From the NCBI GenBank assembly GCA_013695475.1, contig JACDAJ010000023.1, positions 1-34,205 on the forward strand: a stretch of DNA of 34,205 nt, written 5' to 3'. The position numbers and the translations under genes were made by a program. This DNA is from Rubrobacter sp. Lineage in GTDB: Bacteria > Actinomycetota > Rubrobacteria > Rubrobacterales > Rubrobacteraceae. Below the pieces are notes generated by a model. It was not told the origin of the DNA. It saw only the letters and a list, made by a program, of their open reading frames with translations, and did not search any database. Shown piece by piece: positions 27,255 through 34,205 of this stretch (within the stretch, counting starts at the first letter, position 1; every line of letters begins with the position of its first letter).

Positions 27255-27755
27255 TTATTCGCCGCGCGCGGCGAGAAGCCCTTCGACATCGAGGGGCTTC
27301 GTGTCCATCGCGAGTCCGCCGTTCCCGTCACGGGGCCATTCGTCCTCGGGGCGATCCCACGCGAGTTCGATGCCGTTTCCGTCCGGGTCGCGGAGATAAA
27401 GGGCCTCGGATACGCCGTGGTCGGAGGCTCCGTCAATCGGATGTTCGGCTTCGAGGAGCCACCGGAGAGCCTGTGCGAGATCCCGCCTCTCCGGATACAA
27501 AATCGCGAGGTGGAAAAGCCCGGCGGCATTGTGCGGCGCGGGCGGCGCGCCTTTCGAGTTCCACGTGTTCAACCCGATATGGTGATGGTATCCCCCCGCC
27601 GAAAGAAACACCGCGTCCTCACCGTACCATTGCATAACCTCGAAGCCGAGGATGTCGCGGTAAAAAGCGAGCGCACGCTCGATGTTCGCCACTTTCAAAT
27701 GGACATGCCCGATGCGCGTCCCGGCACTCACCTTATTTTCCTGCCCCGTCTCCAT
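27255..27755 (-). CDS. VOC-family (glyoxalase/dioxygenase-like) protein
   Basis: IGHVHLKVANIERALAFYRDILGFEVMQWYGEDAVFLSAGGYHHHIGLNTWNSKGAPPAPHNAAGLFHLAILYPERRDLAQALRWLLEAEHPIDGASDHGVSEALYLRDPDGNGIELAWDRP. Confidence 0.95.
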   Translation of the reverse strand: METGQENKVSAGTRIGHVHLKVANIERALAFYRDILGFEVMQWYGEDAVFLSAGGYHHHIGLNTWNSKGAPPAPHNAAGLFHLAILYPERRDLAQALRWLLEAEHPIDGASDHGVSEALYLRDPDGNGIELAWDRPEDEWPRDGNGGLAMDTKPLDVEGLLAARGE

Positions 27756-28064
27756 GAGAATCGCCTCTCTCCCGCTTCGTATTTTTGGAGACGTAATTTT
27801 AGCCCGGATCGTCCATAAAGCACCCCTCCGAGCGCATCCACCGATGGTCGCTCGGGAGTCGGGAGTGCGGTTCGTCTCCGGGGGCTTCCCTCATGGCATC
27901 GTCTTCTCCGAAGGATTTTCGCCTTCCGAACGGAGGGAATTTTCGGCGGTGGCGAGGTATGTCGGCGGTGAGAGAGTCGTCCTCGGGCTTTCCCTCACTC
28001 CCGGCTCCCCACTCCCGGTCTTTCCTCGGCGGGCGGCTCCGTGCATGGGTCGCCGATTCTCCCG

Positions 28065-28070
28065 TATAAT
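28065..28070 (+). promoter_or_regulatory. Candidate -10 (TATAAT) for ilvD
   Basis: cccgTATAATtttccgaacgg, about 37 nt upstream of the ilvD ATG, with GGGGAG Shine-Dalgarno-like site; -35 weak. Confidence 0.4.
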
Positions 28071-28106
28071 TTTCCGAACGGAACAAACAATTAGCGGGGA
28101 GCGCAT

Positions 28107-29804
28107 ATGCAAAGCACGGACACTCGCCATAACAGCCGAACCATCCTCGAAGGGAGGGATCGCGCCGCCGCCCGCTCGTACCTCCTCGGAATGGGGTTTT
28201 CGAGGGAGGATTTGAGTAAACCCATCGTCGGGGTCGCGCACTCGTGGATCGAGACGATGCCGTGCAATTTCAACCACCGGTATTTGGCGGAGAAAGTGAA
28301 GGACGGCATCCGCGAGGCGGGCGGAACCCCGATGGAACTTAACACCATATCCATCTCCGACGGCATCACGATGGGTACGCAGGGAATGAAGACGAGCCTC
28401 GTCTCCCGCGAGGTCATCGCCGACTCCATCGAGCTTGTCGGGCGCGGGCATATGTTCGACGCCATCGTCACTCTCGTCGGGTGCGACAAAACGATGCCCG
28501 CCGCCGCGATGGCTCATGCGCGGCTCGACATTCCGGGAGCCATCGTGTACTCCGGCTCGATCATGCCGGGGCGCTTCCAAAACCGCGACGTGACGATTCA
28601 AGACGTATTCGAGGGCGCGGGCGCGAACGCCGCCGGGAAAATGTCCGACGAGGATTTCCAGGAACTCGAAGCGTCGGCGTGTCCGGGAGCCGGGGCGTGC
28701 GGCGGGCAATTCACCGCGAACACGATGGCGATCGCACTCCAATTCCTCGGCCTCTCCCCCATGGGTTCCGCCGACCCGCCCGCCCTCGATGGACGGAAAG
28801 ATGAAGTTTGCGCCGACGCCGGAAAGCTCGTCATGAAGCTCCTCGAACGCGACCTCAAACCGTCCGACATCCTCACGAAGCGAGCCTTCGAGAACGCCAT
28901 CGCCTCCGTCGCCGCGACCGGCGGCTCGACGAACGCCGTCCTCCATTTCCTCGCCATCGCGAGGGAAGCCGGAATTCCGCTCGACATTGACGACTTCGAC
29001 CGAGTGAGTTCCCGAACCCCGATCATCGCGGACCTCAAACCGGGCGGTCGTTTCGTCGCGGCGGACATGGATAAAGCGGGCGGATCGAAGCTCCTCGGCA
29101 AAAAGCTCCTCGACGCGAACCTCCTCGAAGGCGGCGAACTCGCCGCGAACGGAAACACCCTCGCCGAAGAAGTCGAGGACGCGGAGGAGGCTCCGGGGCA
29201 AGAAGTCATCGTCCCGGTCGAAAGCCCGCTCCGGGCGACGGGCGGACTCGTCATTTTGAAAGGGAACCTCGCGCCGGAGGGATGCGTCATAAAAGTCGCC
29301 GGACACACGAGGGCGGATCACACCGGCCCGGCTCGCGTCTTCGACTCGGAGGAGGAGGCGATGGAAGCTGTTCAAGCCGCAGGAATTTCTGCGGGCGACG
29401 TCGTCGTCGTCCGGTACGAAGGCCCGAGGGGAGGGCCGGGGATGCGCGAAATGCTCGGGGTGACGGCGGCTCTCGTCGGACAAGGTCTCGGCGACACCGT
29501 CGCGCTCCTCACCGACGGGCGTTTCTCCGGGGCGACGCGCGGCCTCATGGCGGGTCATGTCGCGCCGGAGGCGTCGCACCGCGGCTCCATCGCCGCGCTT
29601 CGCGACGGCGACGAAGTCTCCTTCGACATCGAGGCTCGGACACTTTCCGTCGCCCTCTCCGACGAGGAAATAGAAAGCCGCCTCGCATCGTGGGTCGAGC
29701 CGGAGCCGCGTTTCAAAACGGGTGTGATGGCGAAATACGCCGCGCTCGTGTCGTCGGCATCCGAGGGTGCCGTCACGAATCCGGAGCTTTCGCCGAACGG
29801 ATAA
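28107..29804 (+). CDS. ilvD: Dihydroxy-acid dehydratase
   Basis: 565 aa with [129 protein letters not shown]. Confidence 0.97.
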   Translation: MQSTDTRHNSRTILEGRDRAAARSYLLGMGFSREDLSKPIVGVAHSWIETMPCNFNHRYLAEKVKDGIREAGGTPMELNTISISDGITMGTQGMKTSLVSREVIADSIELVGRGHMFDAIVTLVGCDKTMPAAAMAHARLDIPGAIVYSGSIMPGRFQNRDVTIQDVFEGAGANAAGKMSDEDFQELEASACPGAGACGGQFTANTMAIALQFLGLSPMGSADPPALDGRKDEVCADAGKLVMKLLERDLKPSDILTKRAFENAIASVAATGGSTNAVLHFLAIAREAGIPLDIDDFDRVSSRTPIIADLKPGGRFVAADMDKAGGSKLLGKKLLDANLLEGGELAANGNTLAEEVEDAEEAPGQEVIVPVESPLRATGGLVILKGNLAPEGCVIKVAGHTRADHTGPARVFDSEEEAMEAVQAAGISAGDVVVVRYEGPRGGPGMREMLGVTAALVGQGLGDTVALLTDGRFSGATRGLMAGHVAPEASHRGSIAALRDGDEVSFDIEARTLSVALSDEEIESRLASWVEPEPRFKTGVMAKYAALVSSASEGAVTNPELSPNG

Positions 29805-29986
29805 TCGGAAAACCGAGGGGGGTCGCGCCGCTTTCGGCTCCCTCGCCTCCCTTCGGGCTTCCGGCAAATCCGGACTCTCGAACATTCATATGGAGTACGG
29901 GAGATGACTTCCCGAAAACCGCGTCCGCCGTCGTCGGTCGGCGACTCGCCACTCCCGAAGCCGCCGCCAACCGGGTTCGGAACCGT

Positions 29987-30021
29987 TCGACCGGACTCCA
30001 TATCGTATCGAGTCCGGTCGA
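29987..30021. repeat. Perfect 12-bp inverted repeat in the ilvD/app1 intergenic region
   Basis: TCGACCGGACTC - catatcgtatc - GAGTCCGGTCGA; a third, inverted copy (CCGGACTCGATACGAT) lies near 30190-30208. Confidence 0.85.
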
Positions 30022-30313
30022 GGAGATCGCCGTTCGCTGAAACTCGTATGGGATGGGTGGTGGGAGTCGCTCGCTTCGTGATTCGGGAATCGCCGACCGA
30101 GGAACACGGCTTTCGGAAAGCGATGCCGAGTCCGGCAAAAGAATCGAGCATCCGGTTGTCGTCCGCCCCGTGGAGAAGCGAGAGCGATCCACCGGACTCG
30201 ATACGATTATCCGGATTCCGTATCATCCGCGGCAACGAGCCATCCACCGCGAAGCACGGAAAAGCTCGCTCCGAGATTGAAGCGGGGCTTTCGTTTTTGG
30301 CGGGCGGAGCGGG

Positions 30314-31417
30314 CTATTCCGCCGCGAAAACTTTTCTCACGCTTTCTCTCGACACGAGGCCGAGCGAGAGCGCGTGTTCGGCGGCGGCGGCGGAGTCTTT
30401 CGCGAGCTTCATCGGGACGCCGGAGGGCGCGAGACGAGCCGATATACGCTCGATCTCTTTCGCTCGCCTGTCGCCGGACACGTCGCGGATGTATATGGCT
30501 TTTATGCGCGATGCGTTCTTTTCGGCGGCTTCGGCGTATATTTCGGGGTCTTCCTGGCCGGAGTCGCCGAGGAGGATGAAGGGGAGGTTCGGGTATGTTT
30601 CGAGGAGGGTTTTTATGAGGGTGAGTTTGTGGTCTTCGTGTTTTCCGAGGACGGTGGGCGACCAGTCTTTGAGGAAGATCGGGCCGGGCGGAAGGCCATG
30701 CACGTCCATGAAATCCACGAGGAGGTCGTAAATATTCCACGGGCTGCTCGATACATAAAAGACCGGGTTCCGAGAAGCCTCGTCTTTGCCGCGCCGAAGA
30801 GCCTCATAAAAAGCTCCGACGCCGGGGAAGGGGATTCGCGAGAATGCGTTTCCGACGGCGACGATCCACGCCATCCGCATCACACTCGCCGCCTTCGAGA
30901 GCATGATAGTGTCGTCCACATCGCTTATGACGGCGAATTCCGTGGCGTCGTCCGGGACGAGAACCCACCCCTTCGAACTCTCGCCGCGCTGCCCATCAGC
31001 GAGCGGAGAGACGAGCCGAAGCGAGACGGGATGCCACTCGAATTCCTCCGGGAGATCTTCTCGGACGTCGAAGCGCATGTCGAAGAAGCCCTCCTCGTCG
31101 GCGGTCGCCTCGACTTCCCCGCCCTGGAAACTCGCCCGGACGACGGCGTGCGGGGCTTCGGAGCTGAAAAAGCGGCGGGCCATGTTCTTCACGTTACGGA
31201 GGATATGATCGGTGTGGGTCGAGGGCTTCACGCCGCTCTCTTCGAGGACGCGGCCTTTCAGGAAAACCTCCGAGTCGTTGCCGTGGCCGCGGTACGGGAG
31301 GATTTCGATGCGCTCGAGCCTCCCGAGCCGGACTTTCAGCCGGAACCTCGCCGCGTCGAAGGCCGCCTCGAAGCGCCGTCCGAGCGAGACGAGGAGGCGT
31401 TTCGAGGCCGCAAACAC
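30314..31417 (-). CDS. App1-type phosphatase domain protein (DUF2183-like)
   Basis: GTG start at 31417; VFAASKRLLVSLGRRFEAAFD...EVFLKGRVLEE...GWVLVPDDATEFAVISDVDDTIMLSKAASVMRMAW...NPVFYVSSSPWNIYDLLVDFMDVHGLPPGPIFLKDW...LPFILLGDSGQEDPEIYAEAA. Confidence 0.92.
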   Translation of the reverse strand: MFAASKRLLVSLGRRFEAAFDAARFRLKVRLGRLERIEILPYRGHGNDSEVFLKGRVLEESGVKPSTHTDHILRNVKNMARRFFSSEAPHAVVRASFQGGEVEATADEEGFFDMRFDVREDLPEEFEWHPVSLRLVSPLADGQRGESSKGWVLVPDDATEFAVISDVDDTIMLSKAASVMRMAWIVAVGNAFSRIPFPGVGAFYEALRRGKDEASRNPVFYVSSSPWNIYDLLVDFMDVHGLPPGPIFLKDWSPTVLGKHEDHKLTLIKTLLETYPNLPFILLGDSGQEDPEIYAEAAEKNASRIKAIYIRDVSGDRRAKEIERISARLAPSGVPMKLAKDSAAAAEHALSLGLVSRESVRKVFAAE

Positions 31418-31728
31418 TACGGGAGGGACTTCACCCGGCGTTGCTCGACCTCCCCGATGCGGACGTGGCGCACGCTCGACCACAGAACGAAGAGGTATCC
31501 GGACTCTTCGGCTTCGTCGAGGAGGATCCCGGCGTCCTCCCAGTCGCACACGAGCCCCGAGACGTCGTCGCTCCACGTCGAGACCGTGACGAAAGTACCC
31601 CTCTTCAGCGCGTCGGAGACCTTCGGAGCTTGGGACATCCACTCCACCGATCCGTTCTCGCTTCTTCCTTCACTATCCATGCCGCTCCCGTCGCTCATGC
31701 CGTTTTCATACCCGCGACCGCGCTTCAC
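31417..31728 (-). CDS. Small protein, possible Sm/Hfq-like fold, coupled to the App1 gene (start may be internal)
   Basis: ...MSQAPKVSDALKRGTFVTVSTWSDDVSGLVCDWEDAGILLDEAEESGYLFVLWSSVRHVRIGEVEQRR; stop/start overlap TAGTG with App1. Confidence 0.6.
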   Translation of the reverse strand: MKRGRGYENGMSDGSGMDSEGRSENGSVEWMSQAPKVSDALKRGTFVTVSTWSDDVSGLVCDWEDAGILLDEAEESGYLFVLWSSVRHVRIGEVEQRRVKSLP

Positions 31729-31844
31729 TCAACCTCCAAACTCCCCCACTCGAAGATACGAGAGAACCGCCGAAATCGTTCACGCTCCCCGGCCTCGCCC
31801 TTCTCCAAAAAATACGAAACGAACACGAAAATGAGATCACAGCC

Positions 31845-32126
31845 TCACCCGTAAATCCCTTGCCGATGACCGACATCGAGGATAAACACAGTGCCGAACG
31901 AATCGCCCGATTCCCCGGCCTCCGGCTCCTCGACGAAGTATATGATCCGGTAATCCCCGACGCGAAGCCTCCGGTTCTCCGTGTTTTGGAGAATGCGACT
32001 GTTTCGAGGATACGGGTCTTCGGCAAGGGCGGCGAGAGCTTCCCGGATGCGTTCCGCATGGTCGGGGCGGACTCGCTTTTTGAGGGCCTTCTCCGCCGCC
32101 CGCTCGAAAACGAGCCGATACGCCAT
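31845..32126 (-). CDS. RelE/ParE superfamily toxin
   Basis: MAYRLVFERAAEKALKKRVRPDHAERIREALAALAEDPYPRNSRILQNTENRRLRVGDYRIIYFVEEPEAGESGDSFGTVFILDVGHRQGIYG; RLRVGDYRIIY motif. Confidence 0.93.
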   Translation of the reverse strand: MAYRLVFERAAEKALKKRVRPDHAERIREALAALAEDPYPRNSRILQNTENRRLRVGDYRIIYFVEEPEAGESGDSFGTVFILDVGHRQGIYG

Positions 32127-32131
32127 GCGAA

Positions 32132-32380
32132 TTAACGTCCGTTTCCGGGCGTAAGGTCGGGAGCCTCGTCCGGAGCTTCGTACTCCGAGCCGATCGAGTC
32201 CCGCACCTCCTCCCACGGGAGAAACTCCGCCTCGCCACGGCGCATCCTCTCGCGCGCCTCCTCGGCGAGTCGGAGGTCTTCGAGCTCCTCCGCCGCGCCC
32301 ACGAGCCGCTCGTACTCCTCGACGGTGAGGATCACACGCCTCCGGTTTCCCGCCTTGTCCACTATGAACTCCACCGCCAT
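32132..32380 (-). CDS. Antitoxin of the RelE-type toxin (RelB/Phd-like)
   Basis: [70 protein letters not shown]; 5 nt upstream of the toxin start. Confidence 0.88.
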   Translation of the reverse strand: MAVEFIVDKAGNRRRVILTVEEYERLVGAAEELEDLRLAEEARERMRRGEAEFLPWEEVRDSIGSEYEAPDEAPDLTPGNGR

Positions 32381-32556
32381 GAATGACCTCCGAAATACGC
32401 TCGAAAAACGCCTCGCCCCGATTTTACCCCGGCTCGCGAAAGTTCGGTGTCATGACTCGATGCGAGCGGGGAGTTCCGGCGGGGCGAGGACTTCGACATC
32501 GAAGGGGAGCGTCGCGTCGAGACACTTTTCGGGTATTCGTTCAAGCCGTCCCGCGG

Positions 32557-32952
32557 CTAGCTTTTCGGACTCGACACGGCTCGGGAAAACAGCACGACTC
32601 CCCCGATATTCTCGTCGTCCATGAGGTATGTTCCCATCGCCTCCATCACGCGGTATGTTCCGTCCGAACACCGGAAGCGGTACACCGCCCGGTTCGACAC
32701 CGGGCCGGAGAATTCAGCCGAACTCTCCAAAGCGGCCTCGGTCTCGCGGGCGATGCGGTCTATGTCGCCCCGGTGGACGCACTCCATGATATTGCTCCCG
32801 AGCACCCGCTCGACCTCCCACCCGTACGTGTCGCGGAAGGCCGGGTTCGCGTATGTGAGGGTTCCGTCCGGGAGGCAGACTTTCACCACCTCGGCGGTCT
32901 TCTCGACTATGGATCTGAAAAATCCCTCGTCCCACTCCGGCGTCTCCGGCAC
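32557..32952 (-). CDS. Stand-alone PAS-domain protein, possibly truncated
   Basis: GTG start; MPETPEWDEGFFRSIVEKTAEVVKVCLPDGTLTYANPAFRDTYGWEVERVLGSNIMECVHRGDIDRIARETEAALESSAEFSGPVSNRAVYRFRCSDGTYRVMEAMGTYLMDDENIGGVVLFSRAVSSPKS. Confidence 0.85.
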   Translation of the reverse strand: MPETPEWDEGFFRSIVEKTAEVVKVCLPDGTLTYANPAFRDTYGWEVERVLGSNIMECVHRGDIDRIARETEAALESSAEFSGPVSNRAVYRFRCSDGTYRVMEAMGTYLMDDENIGGVVLFSRAVSSPKS

Positions 32953-33023
32953 GTAAACTCCTTCGTTTTCTGATTTTCATCGGCTTCTCGCTCCCGAAAT
33001 GTGAATACTAAATCATCTCCCCG

Positions 33024-33072
33024 CCGCGAACCGGGAGTCGCGAATCGGGGAAATGCGACTCGCTATTCGCGG
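33024..33072. repeat. Imperfect inverted repeat (hairpin)
   Basis: CCGCGAAccggGAGTCGC - gaatcggggaaat - GCGACTCgctaTTCGCGG; two 7-bp helices. Confidence 0.65.
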
Positions 33073-33092
33073 CGAAGCATCCACGCTCCGGG

Positions 33093-33262
33093 CTACGCTT
33101 CGCCCCTCCCGGAACGCTCCACGTTGAGCGCGAGAAGCTCTTTGAGAATGTCGTCGTCGGTGATGGAGTCCGTCCCCGTACGCCTCGAACACGGCTTCGT
33201 CGAAGGCGCGGGGCGCGTTCTCGAGCCACCCTCCGTCGTGTATGGTGTGGGGATTGTGGAGC
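33093..33262 (-). pseudogene. Frameshifted C-terminal remnant of a type II/BREX-like DNA methyltransferase
   Basis: One frame: DGGWLENAPRAFDEAVFEAYG; other frame: DSITDDDILKELLALNVERSGRGEA*. Together they match the LDxAVFxAYGWPxxxSDEDILxxLLALNxER tail of large class I DNA MTases. Confidence 0.7.
33116..33216. repeat. Direct repeat copy 1 (about 100 bp)
   Basis: GCTCCACGTTGAGCGCGAGAAGCTCTTTGAGAATGTCGTCGTCGG...CCCGTACGCCTCGAACACGGCTTCGTCGAAGGCGCGGGGCG; matches 34091-34192. Confidence 0.85.
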
Positions 33263-33266
33263 GGAT

Positions 33267-33716
33267 ATGGCGGTGGATGAAGTCGGTCTCGAAGTGAGCG
33301 GCGATTCGGAGCTTCGCGCAAGGCGTTTGGAGCAGTTGCGGGCGATGTCTTCGGAAGAATTGGACGAGTGCATACGTCGCATGCGCCTTGAACAGGATCT
33401 TCCGGAATTGCTGTACCATTTTCGGACGCACCGCGCCGAGTTCGACGCCGATACTCCGGAGGCATATCATGCTCTTTTCAAGGAACACATCCGCAGAGAC
33501 GGCCTGATATTTCTCACGTACATCCGACCGAGGGGTTCGGCCACGATGTGGCACCTCGTGGATTTGGATCTCGGCAACGTCGCGCAGTATAATGAAACCC
33601 GGCGAGAGTATTGGAGTTTCTTCAGGCCGAGAAACCTCGATAGCTTCGTGGAGGCGAGTTTGAGGCGTTCGGTGGAAGTCCGCCGCGCGACGTCGGGTTG
33701 GGAGACGCTGGCATAG
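33267..33716 (+). CDS. Hypothetical protein, first gene of an unrecognised two-gene cassette
   Basis: 149 aa MAVDEVGLEVSGDSELRARRLEQLRAMSSEELDECIRRMRLEQDLPELLYHFRTHRAEFDADTPEAYHALFKEHIRRDGLIFLTYIRPRGSATMWHLVDLDLGNVAQYNETRREYWSFFRPRNLDSFVEASL. No family recognised. Confidence 0.75.
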   Translation: MAVDEVGLEVSGDSELRARRLEQLRAMSSEELDECIRRMRLEQDLPELLYHFRTHRAEFDADTPEAYHALFKEHIRRDGLIFLTYIRPRGSATMWHLVDLDLGNVAQYNETRREYWSFFRPRNLDSFVEASLRRSVEVRRATSGWETLA

Positions 33717-34027
33717 TGGCTTACATAGACACCCCCGAAGGCAAGCTCCATCAATACGAAATCTACGTCACCGAGGCGTTGGACGACCTCGACCGCTCCG
33801 ACACGAATTCCCTGCTCGCCTTGACCTTGCGGGACGACATCGAGGATCACCTCGGCGACTTCGACCCTCCGGGGCTTGGCAAACTGCGAAATCTGGATTC
33901 CATCCTCGCAAAGAAACACGAAATCGTCTCGGAGGTTTTGCCAAACCCCGCCGAGACGGACCGCCGCCGATGGTGGTGGTTTTTGCACGAAGGCCCGCAC
34001 GTCCGCCAAGAAAGGCAGTCAGCCTAA
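33716..34027 (+). CDS. Hypothetical protein, second gene of the cassette
   Basis: GTG start overlapping the previous stop (TAGTG); VAYIDTPEGKLHQYEIYVTEALDDLDRSDTNSLLALTLRDDIEDHLGDFDPPGLGKLRNLDSILAKKHEIVSEVLPNPAETDRRRWWWFLHEGPHVRQERQSA. Confidence 0.75.
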   Translation: MAYIDTPEGKLHQYEIYVTEALDDLDRSDTNSLLALTLRDDIEDHLGDFDPPGLGKLRNLDSILAKKHEIVSEVLPNPAETDRRRWWWFLHEGPHVRQERQSA

Positions 34028-34070
34028 AACTCGCCGCCGTTCCGAAGACATCCGATGCCCCGCTCCGCCT

Positions 34071-34194
34071 TCACCGCCCGCTTTCCGCCCGCTCCATATT
34101 CAACGCGAGAAGCTCTTTGAGAATATCCTCGTCGGAAATTCCGTCCGGCCACCCGTACGCCTCGAAGACGGCTTCGTCGAGGGCGCGGGGCGGT
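34071..34194 (-). pseudogene. C-terminal fragment of a DNA methyltransferase (second copy), in-frame stop just upstream
   Basis: PPRALDEAVFEAYGWPDGISDEDILKELLALNMERAESGR*; reading upstream on the minus strand gives TCC GCC GGA TAA, an in-frame stop, so the intact gene is not continuous here. Confidence 0.65.
34091..34192. repeat. Direct repeat copy 2 (about 100 bp)
   Basis: GCTCCATATTCAACGCGAGAAGCTCTTTGAGAATATCCTCGTCGG...CCCGTACGCCTCGAAGACGGCTTCGTCGAGGGCGCGGGGCG; matches 33116-33216. Confidence 0.85.
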
Positions 34195-34205
34195 TATCCG
34201 GCGGA

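Noticed and set aside
27891-29885. 664-aa minus-strand ORF
   Set aside because: Antisense to ilvD, which has all expected motifs.
30374-31834. 486-aa plus-strand ORF
   Set aside because: Antisense to the App1 gene and the small coupled ORF.

Overview
High-GC bacterial window. Gene content suggests an actinobacterial or Rubrobacter-like relative, but this is inference. Most genes are on the minus strand. There is a housekeeping backbone: queA-tgt-orf-secD-secF at about 17.7-22.7 kb, and a (p)ppGpp synthetase/hydrolase (rsh) cut by the left edge at 1-2143. Between them lies about 15 kb of accessory genes: ABM monooxygenase-like, GlcG/HbpS-like, aldo/keto reductase, DJ-1/PfpI, an IS630-family element whose transposase needs a -1 frameshift at an A7 run, a PPOX protein whose stop codon abuts the IS end, a frameshifted thioredoxin-like gene, a PaoABC-like molybdenum aldehyde oxidoreductase operon, a SnoaL-like cyclase, a UbiB/ABC1 kinase, a phasin-like protein, and a cluster of three DUF1538 membrane proteins with two PII-like regulators. 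On the right are a TAXI-TRAP transporter with DUF1850, a VOC protein, ilvD, an App1-type phosphatase overlapping a possible Sm-like small ORF, a RelE/RelB-like toxin-antitoxin pair, and a lone PAS protein. The right edge holds an unrecognised two-gene cassette flanked by about 100-bp direct repeats. These repeats encode the C-terminal tail of a restriction/BREX-type DNA methyltransferase. The best candidates for an undescribed system are this cassette and the DUF1538/PII cluster. Many very long plus-strand ORFs in the supplied track are antisense artefacts of high GC content.
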